Part shown: in pieces, positions 24,940 through 33,337 of the stretch
Position numbering within the stretch: position 1 is the stretch's first letter
How the letters are laid out: every line of letters starts with the position of its first letter
Source of the DNA: Algorimicrobium sediminis
GTDB lineage: Bacteria; Bacteroidota; Bacteroidia; Flavobacteriales; Flavobacteriaceae
NCBI RefSeq assembly: GCF_042684585.1
Contig: NZ_JBHULS010000001.1
Coordinates: 929,192-993,191, forward strand
Direction of reading: 5' to 3'
DNA: 64,000 nt
Notes under the pieces: generated by a model
Database searches by the model: none
Seen by the model: the letters and a program-made list of their open reading frames with translations, nothing else
Told to the model about the DNA's origin: nothing
Translations under genes and position numbers: made by a program

Positions 24940-26988
24940 TTATTCGGGATATTCAATACGCAAATGATAAATATTAGCTAGTTTTTGTTTCAGAACTTTT
25001 TTAATAGATTGAATTTCTTTGAAGGTTATATTTGCATTAATAAACTGATCGTCTTGCATTTGCTTATTCAAAATACTTTCAACAAAATCGTTAATTTTTG
25101 CAGACGTAGGTTCCTTTAAACTTTTGGATGCCGCTTCCACGCTATCGCACATCATTAAAATAGCCGTTTCCTTACTAAAAGGTTTTGGTCCGGGATACAT
25201 AAAATCTTCTCGTTTTACTTGCGGGTCCCGTTCCTCCTCTTTTTTGAAGAAATAGTACACAAGACTTGTACCATGGTGCGTACGGATAAAATCCATTACA
25301 CGGTCTGGTAAATTATTTTTTCGCGCAATTTCTATCCCATCTATTACGTGGTTAATTATTATGGCCGCACTCTCTAGTGGTGCTAGCTCATCATGCGGAT
25401 TAATGCCTGTGGCTTGGTTTTCTGTAAAATAGGTTGGATTTTTCATTTTTCCTATATCGTGGTACAAGGCACCCACTCTAACGAGCATAGCGTTAGCACC
25501 AATTTCGTTTGCCGCAGCTTCTGCCAAGTTGGCCACATTTAAGGAGTGATGAAACGTGCCTGGTGCTGTATTGGACAATTCTTTAAGCAGTTTGCTATTG
25601 GTATCCGAAAGCTCCAATAACGAAACATCGGAAACAAGACCGAACAGTTTTTCAAAAGCATAAATTAACGGTTGCACAAATAAAGTGGCTAAACCACAGA
25701 GTATAAATAAACCGAAAGTTTCCCATTTTAGAGTTTCAACGCTGCCTTCGTGAATCACGAAAAAAGCAAAGTAGGCCACAAAATAAATAAGTGTAATTTG
25801 GCCTACAGAAATAAATAAATTAGCACGTTTGTAAAGTTCAGACACCGTTAAAATGGTTACAATACCGGCTATTATTTGTAAAAACATGTATTCGTAACTA
25901 TTTGGTACAATAAGCCCCAACAGCAACACCGTAATAACGTGTGTAAATAACCCTAAACGGGCGTCAAAAAAAGCTTTTAAAACGAGTGGTAAAATGCAAA
26001 TAGGTACCACATAAACATATTGCGAATTATAGTCTACCACAAAAGTGGTAAGCAAAACCATAATAATGACGTTAAAAAAAATGAATGTAACTTTTACATT
26101 GTTCTCGAAAACAGATAATCGGTATTTTTTAAGAAACAACAAAAGCATTAATAAAGCTAAAGCTACCAAAAGTGTATACGCAAACACAATCCAGTTATAA
26201 TTAGACTTGTTCCATACTTGCGACTCGTATTCGGCCTCCAAAGATTTTAAAATTTGAAATTTAATACCTTCCACCACTTCACCCTTGGAAATAATTAAGG
26301 TTTCCCGTTCCACACTGCCACGCGTAAAAGCCACTTGATCCAATTCTTCCTGCAACACACGTGCGGAAAAGGTTTTGTTATATTCCAGATTGGGTATAAC
26401 CAAATCGAAAAACAAAGAAGTAAAGGCGGTAGCATAATGTTGTAAGTTAGACTTTTCCAAAACTCGCGTTATCACCGCAGATAATTCGTCTTCCTCAACC
26501 AAGTTGCCAAATTGTGTTTGTTGCTTCTCTACACGGTCTTCCAAAATAATAACCTTTTTTGTTTCTGGAAATACGAAGTCGTCGTTAAGCACACCAAATT
26601 CGTACAAATTATCTATTATGTTTAAGCCTGCTTGCTCTAGTTGAAAGCGTTTTGAAGCCGAAAGAGAATCGGTAAACATGGTCGCGAACGCTTTTTCAAA
26701 ATTCGTTTTTACCAGTTTGGGTGTGGTTGAATTAACATTGAAATAAAGCGGTGAATTTTCCTTAATTTTTTGTTTTTCGGAAGCCAATTCGGCATCCGAT
26801 TTTTTTATGGCAAAATTAAAAGGAGCGTATAAATTTTCGGATTGCCATGGTTTTCCTTTTTCAAAATTATATTTAAATTTACCGCTCTTTGGAAATAAAT
26901 ACACAATTAAAAACGTAGTGGACACAAAAAGCAACAATTTGTAGCCTAATGAATGATTTCTGTAAAGAGCATTGATAAGGTTTTTCAT
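24940..26988 (-). CDS. 7TM-HD phosphohydrolase (PgpH-like, predicted c-di-AMP phosphodiesterase)
   Basis: A 682-residue membrane protein. One N-terminal helix precedes an extracytoplasmic domain (~40-260), then about seven hydrophobic helices (~265-440), and a cytosolic HD domain: TFHHSLNVANLAE (first His), LYHDIGKMKNP (His-Asp), then NHVIDGIE and IRTHHGT, all metal ligands of HD enzymes. This 7TMR-HDED / 7TM / HD order is that of Listeria PgpH, which degrades cyclic di-AMP to pApA. The reaction has not been tested for this protein. No c-di-AMP cyclase is in the window. A TACTTTTG -7 element lies 20 nt upstream. Confidence 0.87.
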   Translation of the reverse strand: MKNLINALYRNHSLGYKLLLFVSTTFLIVYLFPKSGKFKYNFEKGKPWQSENLYAPFNFAIKKSDAELASEKQKIKENSPLYFNVNSTTPKLVKTNFEKAFATMFTDSLSASKRFQLEQAGLNIIDNLYEFGVLNDDFVFPETKKVIILEDRVEKQQTQFGNLVEEDELSAVITRVLEKSNLQHYATAFTSLFFDLVIPNLEYNKTFSARVLQEELDQVAFTRGSVERETLIISKGEVVEGIKFQILKSLEAEYESQVWNKSNYNWIVFAYTLLVALALLMLLLFLKKYRLSVFENNVKVTFIFFNVIIMVLLTTFVVDYNSQYVYVVPICILPLVLKAFFDARLGLFTHVITVLLLGLIVPNSYEYMFLQIIAGIVTILTVSELYKRANLFISVGQITLIYFVAYFAFFVIHEGSVETLKWETFGLFILCGLATLFVQPLIYAFEKLFGLVSDVSLLELSDTNSKLLKELSNTAPGTFHHSLNVANLAEAAANEIGANAMLVRVGALYHDIGKMKNPTYFTENQATGINPHDELAPLESAAIIINHVIDGIEIARKNNLPDRVMDFIRTHHGTSLVYYFFKKEEERDPQVKREDFMYPGPKPFSKETAILMMCDSVEAASKSLKEPTSAKINDFVESILNKQMQDDQFINANITFKEIQSIKKVLKQKLANIYHLRIEYPE

Positions 26989-27007
26989 AAGAAAGCAGAA
27001 ATATTTC

Positions 27008-27015
27008 CAAAAGTA
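27008..27015 (-). promoter_or_regulatory. -7 promoter element for the 7TM-HD gene
   Basis: The minus strand reads TACTTTTG (TAnnTTTG), 20 nt before the ATG at 26988. The divergent thiolase promoter lies 68 nt away. Confidence 0.4.
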
Positions 27016-27082
27016 GTAAAATATAGTCGGAATTTAGGATTGTATAAAACTTGATTCCTACAACATTCTTATAAAAATTGAT

Positions 27083-27090
27083 TAATTTTG
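27083..27090 (+). promoter_or_regulatory. -7 promoter element for the thiolase gene
   Basis: TAATTTTG matches TAnnTTTG, 29 nt before the ATG at 27119. Confidence 0.45.
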
Positions 27091-27118
27091 TGACACATAA
27101 AAAGAAAATAGAGTAAAC

Positions 27119-28297
27119 ATGAGTAAAGAAGTCGTAATTGTATCAGCAGCCAGAACACCAATAGGCAGTTTTTTAGGATCCTTATCAACTATTTCAGCCC
27201 CGCGTTTAGGTGCTGCGGCTATAAAAGGTGCGTTAGAGAAAATAAATTTAAAGCCCGAGTTAGTTCAAGAAGTTATTATGGGTCAAGTAGTTCAGGCTGG
27301 TGCCGGCCAAGCGCCTGCCAGACAAGCTGCTATTTACGCAGGCATACCAAACACGGTGCCTTGTACAACCGTTAACAAAGTGTGTGCATCTGGTATGAAA
27401 GCCGTTATGCAAGCTGCACAAGCTATAGCTTTAGGCGACGCCGAGATAGTGGTTGCTGGTGGTATGGAAAACATGAGTTTAATACCTCATTACGTGCATG
27501 CTAGAATGGGTACCAAATTTGGACCAGTAACTATGGAAGATGGTATGCAACGCGACGGCTTGGTAGACGCCTACGATCAAAATGCTATGGGAGTTTGTGC
27601 CGATGCCTGCGCTACAGAATATAAATTTTCTCGTGAAGACCAAGATGCGTTTGCTATACAAAGCTACCAACGTTCGGCAGCTGCTTGGAAAGCTGGAAAA
27701 TTTGACAATGAAGTTATTCCAGTAGAAGTTCCGCAGCGTCGTGGCGATGCTATTGTGGTAAAAGTGGATGAAGAGTTTACCAATGTAAAATTAGAAAAAA
27801 TACCAGCTTTACGCCCTGCTTTTACAAAGGATGGTACCGTAACTGCTGCCAACGCGTCTACCATAAACGATGGTGCGGGCGCTATGGTATTAATGAGTAG
27901 AGAAAAAGCCAACGAATTGGGTTTACAAGTACTGGCGTCTATAAAAAGTTATGCCGATGCCGCGCAAGAGCCAGAATGGTTTACAACTGCACCAGCAAAG
28001 GCCCTGCCTAAAGCCTTGGATAAAGCAGGAATTAGTTTAAACGATGTCGATTTCTTTGAGTTTAACGAAGCATTTTCTGTTGTTGGATTGGCTAATATGA
28101 AACTTTTAGGCTTAAACGACAGTAACGTAAATGTAAATGGGGGTGCGGTTTCTTTGGGACATCCACTAGGTTGTTCTGGTGTTCGTATTTTAATAACACT
28201 CTTAAATGTTTTAGAACAAAATAACGGTAAAATTGGTGCAGCTGCTATTTGTAATGGTGGTGGCGGTGCTTCAGCTGTTGTTATTGAACGCTCGTAA
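27119..28297 (+). CDS. Acetyl-CoA acetyltransferase / thiolase
   Basis: A 392-residue thiolase that condenses or cleaves acyl-CoAs. The catalytic set falls at the positions of the classic Zoogloea enzyme: Cys89 (NKVCASGM), His348 (SLGHPLGCSG) and Cys378 (ICNGGGGAS). That numbering and the length suggest a biosynthetic acetoacetyl-CoA thiolase, but a degradative role in fatty-acid or branched-chain amino-acid oxidation cannot be excluded. It stands alone; no hydroxyacyl-CoA dehydrogenase or enoyl-CoA hydratase neighbours it, so the context gives no pathway. Confidence 0.93.
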   Translation: MSKEVVIVSAARTPIGSFLGSLSTISAPRLGAAAIKGALEKINLKPELVQEVIMGQVVQAGAGQAPARQAAIYAGIPNTVPCTTVNKVCASGMKAVMQAAQAIALGDAEIVVAGGMENMSLIPHYVHARMGTKFGPVTMEDGMQRDGLVDAYDQNAMGVCADACATEYKFSREDQDAFAIQSYQRSAAAWKAGKFDNEVIPVEVPQRRGDAIVVKVDEEFTNVKLEKIPALRPAFTKDGTVTAANASTINDGAGAMVLMSREKANELGLQVLASIKSYADAAQEPEWFTTAPAKALPKALDKAGISLNDVDFFEFNEAFSVVGLANMKLLGLNDSNVNVNGGAVSLGHPLGCSGVRILITLLNVLEQNNGKIGAAAICNGGGGASAVVIERS

Positions 28298-28408
28298 TTT
28301 TTAGATGATAGCTGTTTTAACCTTTAGTTTTATTTGCAGAAATCCAATGCATGTTCAGAAACTATATAATTTTAGTTACCCTTTATTTTAAATAAAAAAA
28401 GCGCTTGC

Positions 28409-29161
28409 ATGCAATATGGTATTTGTAATTTAAGCATCGTTCCCTTACGTGCAGAACCCAACGACCAATCGGAGTTGGTGTCTCAAGTGCTGTATGGCGA
28501 CTATTTTAAGGTGCTTGAAAAACGTAAATTTTGGAGTAAAATACGTTTGGGTTTTGACCGCTATGAGGGCTGGATAGACAATAAGCAATATTTGGAAATA
28601 GCAGAACAAGACTACCAAAGCTTACACCAAGAGACACCCATATTATCGTCGGATTTAGTGGAGTTTATTACCGATAGTAGTAATCAGTTATACCCTATTC
28701 CGTTGGGCGCCTGTTTAAACGGACTAGATATTATGCAGCATGCCCACGACGGGAATGCCGTAAGCCAAGTTTTTGCAAAACACCATATTTTGGAAACAGC
28801 CTTTTCCTACATAAATGCGCCTTACCTTTGGGGTGGCAAAACTCCTTTTGGTATAGACTGCTCGGGTTTTACGCAAATGGTTTATAAGCTTAATGGCTAT
28901 AAATTATTTCGGGATGCCTCACAACAGGCCACACAAGGCGAGGCTTTAAGTTTTATTGAAGAGAGCGATCCAGGTGATCTAGCCTTTTTTGATAACGATG
29001 AAGGCCAAATAGTGCATGTTGGAATTATTATGCCAGACAACTTCATTATTCATGCACACGGTAAAGTCCGGATTGACCGTTTGGACCATTCCGGCATTTA
29101 TAATGTTGATAAAAGAATGCATACCCATAAATTGCGTGTTATTAAGCGCATTATAGACTAA
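28409..29161 (+). CDS. NlpC/P60 cysteine peptidase with N-terminal SH3 domain
   Basis: A 250-residue cysteine hydrolase of peptidoglycan peptides. Residues ~1-65 are a bacterial SH3 domain (IVPLRAEPNDQSELVSQ, GYEGW-like RYEGWI). The catalytic NlpC/P60 domain follows: YLWGGKTPFGIDCSGFTQ with Cys151, HVGII with His203, and a third polar residue near His215-His217. There is no signal peptide, unlike secreted cell-wall hydrolases, so it is probably a cytosolic muropeptide-recycling enzyme like YkfC (gamma-D-glutamyl-L-amino-acid endopeptidase). That role is inferred. Monocistronic, ending at a strong bidirectional terminator. Confidence 0.88.
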   Translation: MQYGICNLSIVPLRAEPNDQSELVSQVLYGDYFKVLEKRKFWSKIRLGFDRYEGWIDNKQYLEIAEQDYQSLHQETPILSSDLVEFITDSSNQLYPIPLGACLNGLDIMQHAHDGNAVSQVFAKHHILETAFSYINAPYLWGGKTPFGIDCSGFTQMVYKLNGYKLFRDASQQATQGEALSFIEESDPGDLAFFDNDEGQIVHVGIIMPDNFIIHAHGKVRIDRLDHSGIYNVDKRMHTHKLRVIKRIID

Positions 29162-29180
29162 TTGAATTTACACCGCCGTT

Positions 29181-29219
29181 AAAAAAAAATGCTACTGAAT
29201 TTTCAGTAGCATTTTTTTT
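29181..29219. terminator. Bidirectional terminator
   Basis: GCTACTGAA (29191-29199) pairs with TTCAGTAGC (29202-29210), extended by an A-run on the left and T-run on the right. It serves the NlpC/P60 gene and the convergent gyrA-TPR transcript. Confidence 0.88.
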
Positions 29220-29242
29220 ATTGGTTTTTAAGAACATTGGTT

Positions 29243-30487
29243 CTAGCCTCCTAACGCTTCAACATTAGCTTTAAGACGCTTGTAGTTTTGTGTATCGCCA
29301 ATGGCACTATAAATATTCATGAGCGTTCTAGATACTTCTAGGTTATCAGCTTCAATCTTTAAAACGGCTTCTAAATAAGGTATGGCGCTTTTATATAATT
29401 CGGCACGCTTGTTTTTTAATTCATCGTAACGTTTATTGTCAGCGGCAGACGTTCCTAAACCATTCATTTCTTCAATAATGCCAGCCTCTTCAGATAAAAT
29501 TAAAGCCGCAATATTGGTTTGCGCATTAATATAAGTAGGGTCCAGTTCTATAGCTTTGCTGTAATATGCTTTCGCTTCGTCGTTATAACCAGCTTCGGCC
29601 GATAGTACACCCAAATTATAAAACAAATCTACATTTTTAGGGTCCAATTTAATAGCCTCCTCTATTAATTTTTTATAGGCTTCTTTATTCCCTATTTGAT
29701 ACTGTAAATTGGCTTCAGTTAGGATAATATTTACGTCTGTTGGGTTTTCCATTCGGGCCTTTTTAATAGCTTCAATGGCTTTTTCAGTTTGGTTTAAATT
29801 AACATAAATAAACGCAATATTTTTTGTTATTTCTCCTGCCTTCGACTCGGTTAAACGCTCTCCTGGTTTTATATATTCGCCAGACTTTACAAATAAATCG
29901 CGATTTGTTTTGTCGAAAAACTCAACCTCACCTGTTTCTTTGTTTGTAGCAAAATATTCTTTCGTAATACCTGTGTATCCTAAATCGTTTAACGCTAAAT
30001 AATGCTTTAAAGCCGATTCGTAGTCTTGACCGCTAACGGCACTAACCGCAGCATAATACAAATAAGTTGTATCTGCTGGTACTACGCGATACAATTGGTC
30101 AAACTTTTCGCCAGCTTTTGTAAAGCTATTAGCTTTGTACAAATCATTAGCAGCGGTAAGCAAGCTATTTTCCATAGTAGTCGTTAACGCCATGGCATCG
30201 GCATGTTTTCCTTCTTTTGCCAAAGCTAAATTTTCAATAGCCTTGTCAATGTCGGAATTATTGGCTTTACCATTTGCAAAATAAGCCTCTGCCATTAGAA
30301 AATGGTATTTAGCTTTTAAGCCGGCATCCATATTAGGCAACATACCTGTTACCTGCTGTAGCATGGTTTTTGCTTCAGAATAGTTGTTGTTTTTTAAAGC
30401 TTTTTCGGCTGAACGTAATTCTTTCTTTTGTCCAAAAGAAGCCGTACCGACTAAAATAGCCAGCGCCATTATAAAAAGGTTTCTCAT
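29243..30487 (-). CDS. Exported tetratricopeptide-repeat protein
   Basis: A 414-residue protein with a signal peptide (MRNLFIMALAILVGTASFGQ) and many TPR units; the clearest are near residues 255-330 (LIEEAIKLDPKNVDLFYNLG, AKAYYSKAIELDPTYINA). It is expected to be a periplasmic protein-interaction scaffold. It starts 10 nt after the gyrA stop and is therefore co-transcribed with gyrase A, a linkage I recall from other flavobacteria but whose meaning is unknown. Partner proteins cannot be predicted. Confidence 0.85.
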   Translation of the reverse strand: MRNLFIMALAILVGTASFGQKKELRSAEKALKNNNYSEAKTMLQQVTGMLPNMDAGLKAKYHFLMAEAYFANGKANNSDIDKAIENLALAKEGKHADAMALTTTMENSLLTAANDLYKANSFTKAGEKFDQLYRVVPADTTYLYYAAVSAVSGQDYESALKHYLALNDLGYTGITKEYFATNKETGEVEFFDKTNRDLFVKSGEYIKPGERLTESKAGEITKNIAFIYVNLNQTEKAIEAIKKARMENPTDVNIILTEANLQYQIGNKEAYKKLIEEAIKLDPKNVDLFYNLGVLSAEAGYNDEAKAYYSKAIELDPTYINAQTNIAALILSEEAGIIEEMNGLGTSAADNKRYDELKNKRAELYKSAIPYLEAVLKIEADNLEVSRTLMNIYSAIGDTQNYKRLKANVEALGG

Positions 30488-30497
30488 TTTGTATTAA

Positions 30498-33077
30498 TTA
30501 ATTATCGTTATTTGGTTCATTATTATCCGTATCAACAGTTGTGCCATTTTCGCTTTGATTTTCACTATCTGAAGGCATATTGGTACTATCCTCTAAACTA
30601 GTTTCCGATTCAGATTCATCTTTCATAACTTTTGCTACGGCCGCAATAGAATCGTTTCCTTTTAGGTTTATAAGTTTAACACCTTGCGTAGCACGCCCCA
30701 TAACTCGTAAATCTGATACCGCAATACGAATAGCGATTCCGGATTTATTGATAATCATTAAATCGTCCTCGTCCGTAACAGATTTTATAGCAACCAAGTG
30801 ACCCGTTTTGTCTGTAATAGAAATGGTTTTCACCCCTTTTCCACCACGATTGGTAATACGGTACACAGCTTCACCATCCTCTGGATCGTCTATATAAGTA
30901 CGTTTGCCATACCCTTTTTCCGATACAACTAGTACCGATTCTTCTTGCGGATTTTCAATAGCAATCATACCTATTACTTCATCTGTTTCGCTAGCTAAAG
31001 TAATACCACGAACACCAGAAGCACCGCGGCCCATTGGTCTGGTTTTAGCTTCTTCAAAACGAATGGCTTTACCTGATTTTAAAGCCAACATAACCTGGCT
31101 ATTGCCTGTGGTTAATTTCGCTTCTAATAGCTCGTCGTCTTCTTTAATTGTAATGGCGTTAATACCATTGGTTCTTGGGCGCGAATATTGCTCTAAAGCT
31201 GTTTTTTTAACCTGACCCTTTTTAGTGGCCATAATTACATAATGGCTATTAATATAGTCCTCATCCTTTAGGTCTTGTGTGCAAATAAATGCTTTTACCT
31301 TGTCGTCTTGTTCTATATTAATTAAGTTTTGAATGGCACGGCCTTTGGAAGTTCTGCTTCCTTCTGGAATTTCATATACGCGCATCCAGAAACATTTTCC
31401 TTTCTGGGTAAAAAACAACATGTATTGGTGGTTAGTACCAACAAACAGATGTTCCAAGAAGTCTTCGTTTCGGGTGGTAGATGCTTTTTGTCCTACACCA
31501 CCACGGTGCTGTGTTTTATATTCGGTTAAAGAGGTTCTTTTAATATAGCCAGCATGCGAAATGGTAATAACCACTTGCTCGTCTGGAATCATGTCTTCAA
31601 TACTTAAGTCGCCACCAGCATATTCAATTACCGATCTACGGTCGTCGCCATATTTATCTTTTACTACTAAAAGTTCGTCTTTAATGATTTCCATGCGACG
31701 CTCTTTTTTCAGCAAGATATCTTTTAGATCTTCTATGGTAAGCATTAAATCTTCGTATTCAGAACGCAATTTATCTTGTTCCAGACCGGTTAACTGGCGT
31801 AAGCGCATTTCTACAATGGCTTTGGCTTGTATTTCGGTTAGTTTGAAACGTTCTACTAACTTTTCACGCGCTTCATCGGCATTAGACGAGGCTCTAATAA
31901 GTGCTATAACTTCGTCAATATTATCGGAAGCAATAATTAAACCTTCTAAAATATGAGCACGCTCCTCGGCTTTACGCAATTCGTAAGTTGTTCTTCTTAC
32001 CACTACATCGTGCCTATGCTCTACAAAATGGTGAATTAAATCCTTTAAGTTTAACAATTGTGGGCGTCCTTTTACAAGCGCAATATTGTTAACACTAAAC
32101 GACGACTGCAAGGCCGTGTACTTGTACAAGGTATTTAAAACAATATTAGGAATGGCATCTCGTTTTAACACGTAAACAATGCGCATACCGCTTCTATCGG
32201 ATTCGTCGCGTATGGAGGCAATGCCATCCATTTTCTTTTCGTTAATTAAATCGGCCGTTTTTTTAATCATATCGGCCTTGTTTACTTGGTACGGAATTTC
32301 GGTAACTACAATAGCCTCTCTGCCTTGCACTTCTTCAATTACCGCTTTACCCCGCATAACTATACGCCCTCTACCCGTTTTAAAGGCTTCCACAACACCA
32401 TCGTAGCCATAAATAACGCCACCCGTAGGAAAGTCTGGTGCTTTTATATGCGTTATTAACTCATCTACTTCAATAGCATTATTATCTATATACGCCACAA
32501 TACCATCTACCACTTCACGCAAATTATGAGGAGGCATATTTGTGGCCATACCTACAGCAATTCCTGAAGCACCATTTACTAAAAGTCCAGGAATACGCGT
32601 TGGTAGTACTGTTGGTTCGTGAATGGTATCGTCAAAATTTAATTTGTGGTCTACGGTTTCTTTATCAATATCGGCTAACATATCTTCCGATAATTTTCGC
32701 ATGCGCGCTTCTGTATATCGCATGGCAGCTGGGCTATCGCCATCCACAGAGCCAAAATTTCCTTGTCCGTCTACCAACATGTAGCGTAAACTCCACTCCT
32801 GTGCCATACGCACCATGGCATCGTAAACCGAGGTATCGCCATGTGGGTGATACTTACCAAGTACCTCACCAACAATTCTTGCTGATTTTTTATGTGGTCC
32901 TGTTGCGCGAATACCTAGCTCGTGCATCCCAAAAAGAACACGTCTGTGCACCGGCTTTAAACCATCTCTTACATCTGGTAAAGCACGTGACACAATGACT
33001 GACATTGAGTAATCAATGTAAGCCGACTTCATTTCATCTTCAATGTTAATTGGAATCAATTTTTCTCCTTCCGCCAT
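30498..33077 (-). CDS. gyrA: DNA gyrase subunit A
   Basis: Breakage-reunion subunit that, with GyrB, introduces negative supercoils. Catalytic Tyr121 in MRYTEARM. The quinolone-determining region reads HPHGDTSVYD, with Thr82 and Asp86 at the positions of E. coli Ser83 and Asp87; Thr at this site is wild type in Flavobacterium psychrophilum, so it should not be read as an acquired mutation. The C-terminal pinwheel domain carries a GyrA-box variant QHRGGVGQ near residue 540 and six GyrA repeats. A ~45-residue acidic Ser/Glu/Asn-rich tail closes the 859-residue protein. Operon with a TPR gene. Confidence 0.97.
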   Translation of the reverse strand: MAEGEKLIPINIEDEMKSAYIDYSMSVIVSRALPDVRDGLKPVHRRVLFGMHELGIRATGPHKKSARIVGEVLGKYHPHGDTSVYDAMVRMAQEWSLRYMLVDGQGNFGSVDGDSPAAMRYTEARMRKLSEDMLADIDKETVDHKLNFDDTIHEPTVLPTRIPGLLVNGASGIAVGMATNMPPHNLREVVDGIVAYIDNNAIEVDELITHIKAPDFPTGGVIYGYDGVVEAFKTGRGRIVMRGKAVIEEVQGREAIVVTEIPYQVNKADMIKKTADLINEKKMDGIASIRDESDRSGMRIVYVLKRDAIPNIVLNTLYKYTALQSSFSVNNIALVKGRPQLLNLKDLIHHFVEHRHDVVVRRTTYELRKAEERAHILEGLIIASDNIDEVIALIRASSNADEAREKLVERFKLTEIQAKAIVEMRLRQLTGLEQDKLRSEYEDLMLTIEDLKDILLKKERRMEIIKDELLVVKDKYGDDRRSVIEYAGGDLSIEDMIPDEQVVITISHAGYIKRTSLTEYKTQHRGGVGQKASTTRNEDFLEHLFVGTNHQYMLFFTQKGKCFWMRVYEIPEGSRTSKGRAIQNLINIEQDDKVKAFICTQDLKDEDYINSHYVIMATKKGQVKKTALEQYSRPRTNGINAITIKEDDELLEAKLTTGNSQVMLALKSGKAIRFEEAKTRPMGRGASGVRGITLASETDEVIGMIAIENPQEESVLVVSEKGYGKRTYIDDPEDGEAVYRITNRGGKGVKTISITDKTGHLVAIKSVTDEDDLMIINKSGIAIRIAVSDLRVMGRATQGVKLINLKGNDSIAAVAKVMKDESESETSLEDSTNMPSDSENQSENGTTVDTDNNEPNNDN

Positions 33078-33284
33078 ATATAATAAAAATTAGTTTTTGT
33101 AGGTTTACAAATCGTGCTAATATAACCAATTCGTTAGGCTTGACAAGGGTTTCTTAATGTTTTTTGCATTTTTTTATTAACAATCTTAATGCTGTTAAAT
33201 ATTGGCAAGGAAGCTGTTAAATTGTTTGTCTATATTGGGATTTTTTTGTCTATTAGCACAAGAAGTCATATTTAAGGTATGATT

Positions 33285-33316
33285 TTTGTCCTTAATAAAA
33301 GGATTTAGTACATTTA
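33285..33316 (+). promoter_or_regulatory. Possible clpC promoter
   Basis: TTTG (33285-33288), a 20-nt spacer, then TACATTTA (33309-33316), one base off TAnnTTTG, ending 21 nt before the ATG at 33338. No CIRCE or CtsR-type operator is seen in the 260-nt gyrA-clpC gap. Confidence 0.45.
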
Positions 33317-33337
33317 ATGCACAAAGGAATTATTTTT

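Noticed and set aside
32830..32840. Thr82 in GyrA as a quinolone-resistance mutation
   Set aside because: Thr is the wild-type residue at this site in Flavobacterium psychrophilum; Asp86 is also wild type.
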